From Kitagawia praeruptora (lineage: Eukaryota; Streptophyta; Magnoliopsida; Apiales; Apiaceae), in the NCBI GenBank assembly GCA_037693485.1, contig CM075353.1, forward strand, positions 9,946,001-10,010,000: a DNA stretch of 64,000 bases, written 5' to 3'. This document shows, one piece after another, positions 58,862 to 64,000 of the stretch; within the stretch, counting starts at the first letter, position 1; each line of letters opens with the position of its first letter. Position numbers and translations under genes: made by a program. The notes beneath the pieces were generated by a model, which made no database searches, was not told where the DNA came from, and saw only the letters and a list, made by a program, of their open reading frames with translations.

Positions 58862-59639
58862 TAATGCCCAAAATACACTACTTTTGCTTTACCCCTGCCC
58901 GAAATACCCATGTGCGCGAGGCACCGCCCAAAATACCCACACCTTACGCATTCTGTGCATGCGTAGCGATACGCACATGTGTATCTCCAGTCATCATGAC
59001 GTCATTATTTTGAAAGGCTGTCGGCGTTCTCTGAGGCGAAAAATCGCCTCTCCGGTCATCTCCCCCGTTCATGACATTCCGGCAACATCAAGTACTGATT
59101 ATGATATCAAAACGAAGCCCAGAGCTTCCTATGCATTTTAATCCTTCGATTTGTTTGCTTTTGGCCCTGCAGGGGCGTGTAAGAACTCATCGGAAAACAA
59201 ATCGGAAAAAAATGGGTTTGAATGGGGTTTTTAAATCCGGCAAATAAACTGGAAAACGATTTACACAGGGTTGTAGAGGATGAAAAGACAATCAGTTTGG
59301 TATGTAGTATGGAATTGATCGATGCCGGAAATGGACGAACGAAATGGTCAAAAAATCGACGGAAAATTCCTCCGGCGTCGACTGGGGGACGAAGGTGAAC
59401 AGTGCCTTGAATACGCATGTTCAACATGCGTATTGCGAGACACGCATCTTGAACATGCGTGTTCAAGGTACTGTTTGCAGTTGGATATTTTATTTTACAA
59501 AGTATACGCAAGAGTAAAATGCGTGTAGGCTATACGCATCATCAAGATGCGTAGCCGGCAGGTAAAAAGGGCGGACGGTTCCGCCGGTGAGTATTTTGGG
59601 CCGGAGGAATTAATTGGTGGTTATTTTGGTTTTTCACCC
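58862..59639. mobile_element. Candidate inverted-repeat element rich in ACGCAT
   Basis: Ends are roughly inverted: GCCCAAAATACAC at the left; on the minus strand the right end reads GGGTGAAAAACCAAAATAAC. An inner pair is better (CCGCCCAAAATACCCAC near 58925; on the minus strand CCGGCCCAAAATACTCACC near 59586). The interior has many ACGCAT/ATGCGT hexamers, a 25-bp palindrome at 59410-59434 and a stem at 59528-59556. No target duplication confirmed. Confidence 0.45.
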
Positions 59640-59689
59640 AAATATGTATAAGTAGCATGATTGCTAACCTGCTATAGTTTAATCAATTT

Positions 59690-60420
59690 TCAGAGGATCT
59701 ACCAGTATGGCCTTCTATTATATGCAGCACGATCGCCATTCAGTGGAGTTGAATTTTCTTGCTTGGTTGGGACATGACAAGAAGCAAAGAGATTGAGGTG
59801 ACAATTTTGATCATCATCTTAATCAAATGTTTCCCATCTTTTTGGACTCTGCTTCTCCTTCCTGGCACCGGTTTTCATCTGCAACATGATTTTTGAACTC
59901 CTTCCGACAACATCCAACACAACATCACCATACCGATCACACCATGACCTGACTCAGACAAAGAGCAATAACATATATTAATTTTAAGGGAAGAGATTCT
60001 CGATTTGAAAAGGTAGAAAAGTAAACTTCATCCTTACCTGGGAAAAGAATTCCTTTAAGTCGGCATTGTCCACCAGAAGGTAGAAAATTAAACTTCCTCC
60101 TTACTTGGGAAAAGAATTCCTCCAAGTCTGCATTGTCCACCAGAAGCCTAGTTGAAATAACCTCAATTTGGCGATTCCTGATAGTTGTTGGCTTGTTGCA
60201 TCATACCATCAGTAAAAATAAGCTAACTAGACAAGTGAAGAGTGGATAAAAGATTATTTGTTTACGTAAAATGAGCATTAGGATTTGTGGCGCCAAGTTC
60301 CTTTTGAACCGGCAATAGCTCCTTCCTGATTTTTTCCCCCAAGAACCTACATTTACAAATTTTGAGATCAAAACAAGCTTAAGAACTTGCAAACCAATAA
60401 ATAGCTATTCATGCACTTAA
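59690..60420 (-). other. Possible exons of an unrecognised gene
   Basis: Exon-like pieces on the minus strand with good splice borders: one after TTTGTAAATGTAG at about 60349 ending before GTAAAC; one after AACTATCAG at about 60180 ending CCCAAG/GTAAGG; and one after TGAGTCAG at about 59948 reading SWCDRYGDVVLDVVGRSSK to a stop. The middle piece and its donor are duplicated in tandem (period about 68 bp, 60030-60150). I do not recognise the family. It may be a gene fragment. Confidence 0.3.
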
Positions 60421-61644
60421 GTTGAACTTTAAGGAATGATACAATAATCTCCTAGTCGTTTCTTAAATCACTAATAGTAGTAGTATCATTTTACTATTTA
60501 TTTCTCCTAGTCGTTTCTTTATTCACTAATAGTAGTAGCATCATTTTACTATTTATCTCTAAGTTATGAAGCAGGAACACTTGGGTAACGTTTCGTAGGA
60601 TGAAGATGATGCTTGAGGTTGTTGAAGTCAAATGATGCTTGAGGAACACGTTGTTTAAGGAAGGCTTATGCTTTTATGATACAATGCTGTATAGAAATTT
60701 GGTGTTGCTAGTATTATAGTTTGCAGAAACTAATTGGAAGATCCGCTTGACTGATCATCGATTGCACCATGTCCAACAAAATACGATTTTTCTGTATTCC
60801 GGATTCTTAGACATGTGTCCATGTCCTATTTTCAAATTTTATTTTCATCAATTATAGTCAAAATCTGTGTTAAATACTTTTACACAATTAAGTATGATAA
60901 CCGGTGCGAAGAAATTGACCATTTTTTCATTATTTTTTATAAAAACTATTTTATTTATTATAAAAAATAATTTTAAAAATGATAAATGTACAAAAGAAAA
61001 CTACATTATTTATGCAACTCAATAGTTTATAATAAAAGAATTATCATTACATCATAATTCTAATAATTCGAGGTGACACGAATCTAGAAGGAAATACCGT
61101 TAAAACGAGATTTCAATTATTAATAATAAGATTTTAGATGATAAGGTCCCGAAAAAATTTAGTTAAATTGATCATTAATTTATTAAGGGATTATTTTTAT
61201 AATAGTTAATAAATCAAAATTGTTAGGAGATTATTTTCTCAAAACTTATTTCATTAATTTACTTCTTTTTCAATAAAAAATAACATGCCTATATTTAATT
61301 TATTTTAGTCATTCACAACTCACATGCAAATAACAAATTTAATTAAGTTACTTACTGATCTCTACCTGAGCAAGGAACGAGAATCCTCGTTGGAAATCGG
61401 ATATTCAAACTCTTTTTTCAAATAATTTTTTTTATTTTCTTTAATAAATTATAAAGTTAAATTGATAAATCAATGTTTAATTTATGTTCTAAATTTAATA
61501 GCTTTTAAATAAAAATTTGAATTAACATCTATTCATCATACAAGATCGAAAAAATTAAATAATAGTAATTAAAAATATTCTACTTACAAAAGTTTTGAAT
61601 TAATGGATCAAAAATTTTAAATTATAAAAATATATATATATATA
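60421..61644. other. AT-rich intergenic stretch
   Basis: Only a 55-bp tandem duplication (CTCCTAGTCGTTTCTT at 60449 and 60504) was noticed. No gene. Confidence 0.5.
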
Positions 61645-61654
61645 TATATATATA

Positions 61655-62010
61655 GGCTAGTGGTCAAATAGAAACCAATCTTAGAATAGAAACTAGAAAC
61701 CAACACTAAATAAATTATATTTCATTTATTCTAATGGCCCCGCCAGGGGCACCTTCACAAAAAGTGTTTAAAATTATTGGCTCCATCCAGCAAAAAAAAA
61801 AAAAAAAAAATTACTGTTCACGCTGACGTCACTGCCACGTCAGCAGTGAACAGTATTTTTTTTTTTTTTTTTTGCTGGATGGAGCCAAGAATATTATGAA
61901 CTTTTTGTATTGGGGTACCCCTAATTTGGTCATTAGATTAGCTTGAAATATTTAATTTATGTTTAGTTTCTAGTTTCTATTCTAATTTAGTTTCTATTAG
62001 AACAAGACCC
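61655..62010. mobile_element. Fold-back MITE with long central hairpin
   Basis: Bordered on both sides by TA microsatellite. The arms are imperfect inverted repeats: left AATAGAAACCAATCTTAGAA, right (minus strand) AATAGAAACTAAATTAGAAT, both continuing TAGAAACTAGAAAC. The centre (61777-61888) is a nearly perfect hairpin of 112 bp with arms TTGGCTCCATCCAGC + A19 + TTACTGTTCACGCTGACG. No coding capacity. Confidence 0.8.
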
Positions 62011-62503
62011 TATATATATATATATATATATAATTAATATTTATATAAATATATTATTTTTCTCAAATATGAGAACATTGAATCAAAATGGGGATTGTAT
62101 CGGAATTGAACCGGTAAGATGTACCTCCCTGAAAATTAAAATTTAGGATTTTTTTTTATAAATATTCAAATTCAGAAATTTTATTTATAAAATTAAATTT
62201 TTTTAAAATTTTTTTTTGCAAAAATAATAACTTATTTGCAAAAAAACCTGTTTGCAATCAAATCAATCACATGCAATCACTTATATATGTAACATGTTGT
62301 GCAACCATAAATGCAACAAAATGTTATATCTGATCAATTTGGTTGCAAATCGTATTTTTGCAAATAATATGATATTTTTGCAAATTTTTTTAAAAAATGA
62401 TAAAATCACATAAATTTTTTTTAAAAAATGATATTTTTGATATATGTTGGTGAAGTTGATACTCGCAAGTCAATGGGTGTTGGCCCAATCTAACACAATT
62501 TTA
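62011..62503. other. AT-rich stretch with TTTGCAA repeats
   Basis: Simple-sequence region with recurring TTGCAAA/TTTGCAA. No gene. Confidence 0.4.
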
Positions 62504-63149
62504 AAGTAAATGATCCGAAATATCACAATCTCAAAAAATGACCCCAAATATCACTCTAAAACACACTATCATCTAGCATTTTGATTTTTTTTTTAATTTT
62601 TTGTTTAAAACACTATATCGTATAGCGTGTTTGTGGGAAAAAAGAGGAAGAACGCCACTTAAAGTGGAGTTAAGTGACCACTTCAAGTGGCGTTTGAGTG
62701 TTTTATTTTATTTATTTTTATTTTTTTGCTAAATATGTATTTACAAATAATTTTTTTCTAAAATCCAAAATGTAAATGTTAAATCCCAAAACTTAATTAT
62801 TGAACCACTAAGATTAATTAAAATTTTATTTTTTAAATTTTAAAGATACAATTTTAATTGATAATTTGGTTATAAATTTTTAATATTATTTGCAAATATA
62901 CATTTAGGAGAAAAAAAAATAATAATAAGCAACACCCAAACGCCACATAATGTTGCGTCCCACTCCCCAAAACGCTAATGTATTTAGCGCCCCCACCAAA
63001 CGCCACTTGGCGTTCCCCCTCCCTCTCTCCCCTAAAAACGTAAAAAACGTTACACGCGCTTTAGCGTTAAAAAAATCAAAATTAGCTAGTGTGTCTTAAA
63101 ATGATATTTGGGACCAATATTTTAAATTATGATATTTTGGACCAATTAC
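62504..63149. mobile_element. MITE with about 85-bp terminal inverted repeats
   Basis: The left arm (TGATCCGAAATATCAC ... CAAATATCACTCTAAAACAC ... TTTTGATTTTTTT) is matched on the minus strand by the right arm (TTGGTCCAAAATATCAT ... CAAATATCATTTTAAGACAC ... TTTTGATTTTTTT). Inside, a second inverted repeat AACGCCACTT (62651-62660) / AAGTGGCGTT (62685-62694) and several further CGCCAC motifs occur. No ORF. Its right end abuts the LINE tail. Confidence 0.7.
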
Positions 63150-64000
63150 TTTTTTTTTGAAAGAAAAAGAAATTTTATTAAGCAATCGACGCTTCAACCA
63201 TAATAGTCTCCAACACAACTCTCGGATGAGATAAAAACACTGTGACAATCCACCATACAAGGCACCCTAGCTAACAAATGGGCTACCGTGTTGGCCTGTC
63301 TTTTAACAAAAGAAACCGAAACATTAGGATTACACCTAAGAATAGAATGACAATCCTTGAGCACATCACCAACTTCTAGATTGTAATCCACATTCTTCGT
63401 CAGAGCATTAACAGTAAGCAACGAATCAGTCTCAACAACAGCATCACGAACCTGCAAATCCCTTAGCCATTTGAGAGCTTCGAGAACTCCCCACACCTCT
63501 GCTTCAAAAGTTGGTACCTCTCCTGCTCTTCGAAAGTTTTTAGCTTGGATAAACTTACCAGTGTGGTCTCTAATAATCATAACTACAGCATACGATTCTG
63601 ACCCAGGACCACAGATGCATCCACATTTATTTTAACCTTTCCTTCTGATGGAGCACACCATTTGACCTCCTGCACACGATTTGTAGGACTGTTACCAGAC
63701 CCCAGCTGCTTCCTATAGATCTCTCGCCATTGAGCAATCTGTTTCACACTTCCTTGCATTGCAATTGCAGGTGTAACCTGTTTTGAATCCCATACTTTAA
63801 GATTCCTAGCATACCAAATACCCCAGAGTACCGTGGCTATCTACACTTTACACTCCCTCGTTTCTGTTTGAAGCCTTTCTAGCGGCCAGGTAGAAAATTG
63901 TTCAACTCCTGAAACATCGAACATCAGATTCAAGCTTCTCCAACACTACTGGGCAAAGTTGTACTCTAAGAACACATGCCTCAAATGCTCCACATCAACC
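63150..64000 (-). pseudogene. LINE 3' fragment with RNase H domain
   Basis: The minus strand ends in a T9 run on + (A9 tail, 63150-63158) preceded by an AATAAA. An open frame 63580-63194 (128 codons) is the C-terminal RNase H-like domain usual in plant LINE ORF2 (FEAEVWGVLEALKWL, VVETDSLLTVNAL, VSFVKRQANTVAHLLAR). Upstream the frame shifts near 63605-63620 (KINVDAS in one frame, GSESYAVVMIIRDH in another), and a stop interrupts a zf-RVT-like FAQ*CW near 63945. The fragment continues past the window edge and is not functional. Confidence 0.75.

Noticed and set aside
61777..61888. microRNA precursor
   Set aside because: Perfect arms with long A/T tracts inside a transposon fold-back fit a MITE better than a MIR gene.

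Overview
The window is plant nuclear DNA, most likely from a eudicot. It is AT-rich, has GT-AG introns and plant-specific families (B3/REM, F-box, plant Helitron RepHel), and is full of LTR retrotransposons and MITEs. The Copia proteins and overall repeat style remind me of an asterid, perhaps Apiaceae or Asteraceae, but I cannot fix the taxon from sequence alone.

Layout. 1-1680: AT-rich flank with two small TA-flanked MITEs. 1683-3691 (+): a seven-exon gene for a protein with four B3-like domains. 4057-18676 (-): a nine-exon gene for an RPA70-like, OB-fold single-strand DNA-binding protein. Its fourth intron holds a complete, very young Sirevirus-like Copia element (5151-17623, 516-bp LTRs, TAAGT target duplication) with gag, pol and a third 1223-codon ORF. 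19162-22132 (-): a paralogous 14-exon RPA70-like gene whose tail is built from duplicated exons. 23032-38378: a Ty3/Gypsy element with 4.76-kb LTRs that are almost identical, although its gag-pol is wrecked. 38379-42168: a higher-order tandem repeat. 42169-47865 (-): an intact nine-exon Helitron Rep-helicase gene, with a Helitron-type 5' terminus at 48444. 48950-51250: a Helitron Rep fragment and a non-autonomous Helitron. 51995-53194 (+): an intact F-box gene; 56127-57450: its broken tandem copy. 58860-63150: three different fold-back/inverted-repeat elements and little else. 63150-64000 (-): a LINE 3' end with RNase H.

The main reading of the locus is that RepHel and both RPA-like genes lie on the same strand, in the order expected for a plant autonomous Helitron (RepHel, then RPA genes). 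They would then be parts of one Helitron of roughly 16-17 kb that was later split by a 15.3-kb Gypsy element and a 12.5-kb Copia element. The 5' end is visible; I could not find the 3' end, so this remains a hypothesis. All splice junctions given for the five main host/Helitron genes were placed by eye and checked for phase.
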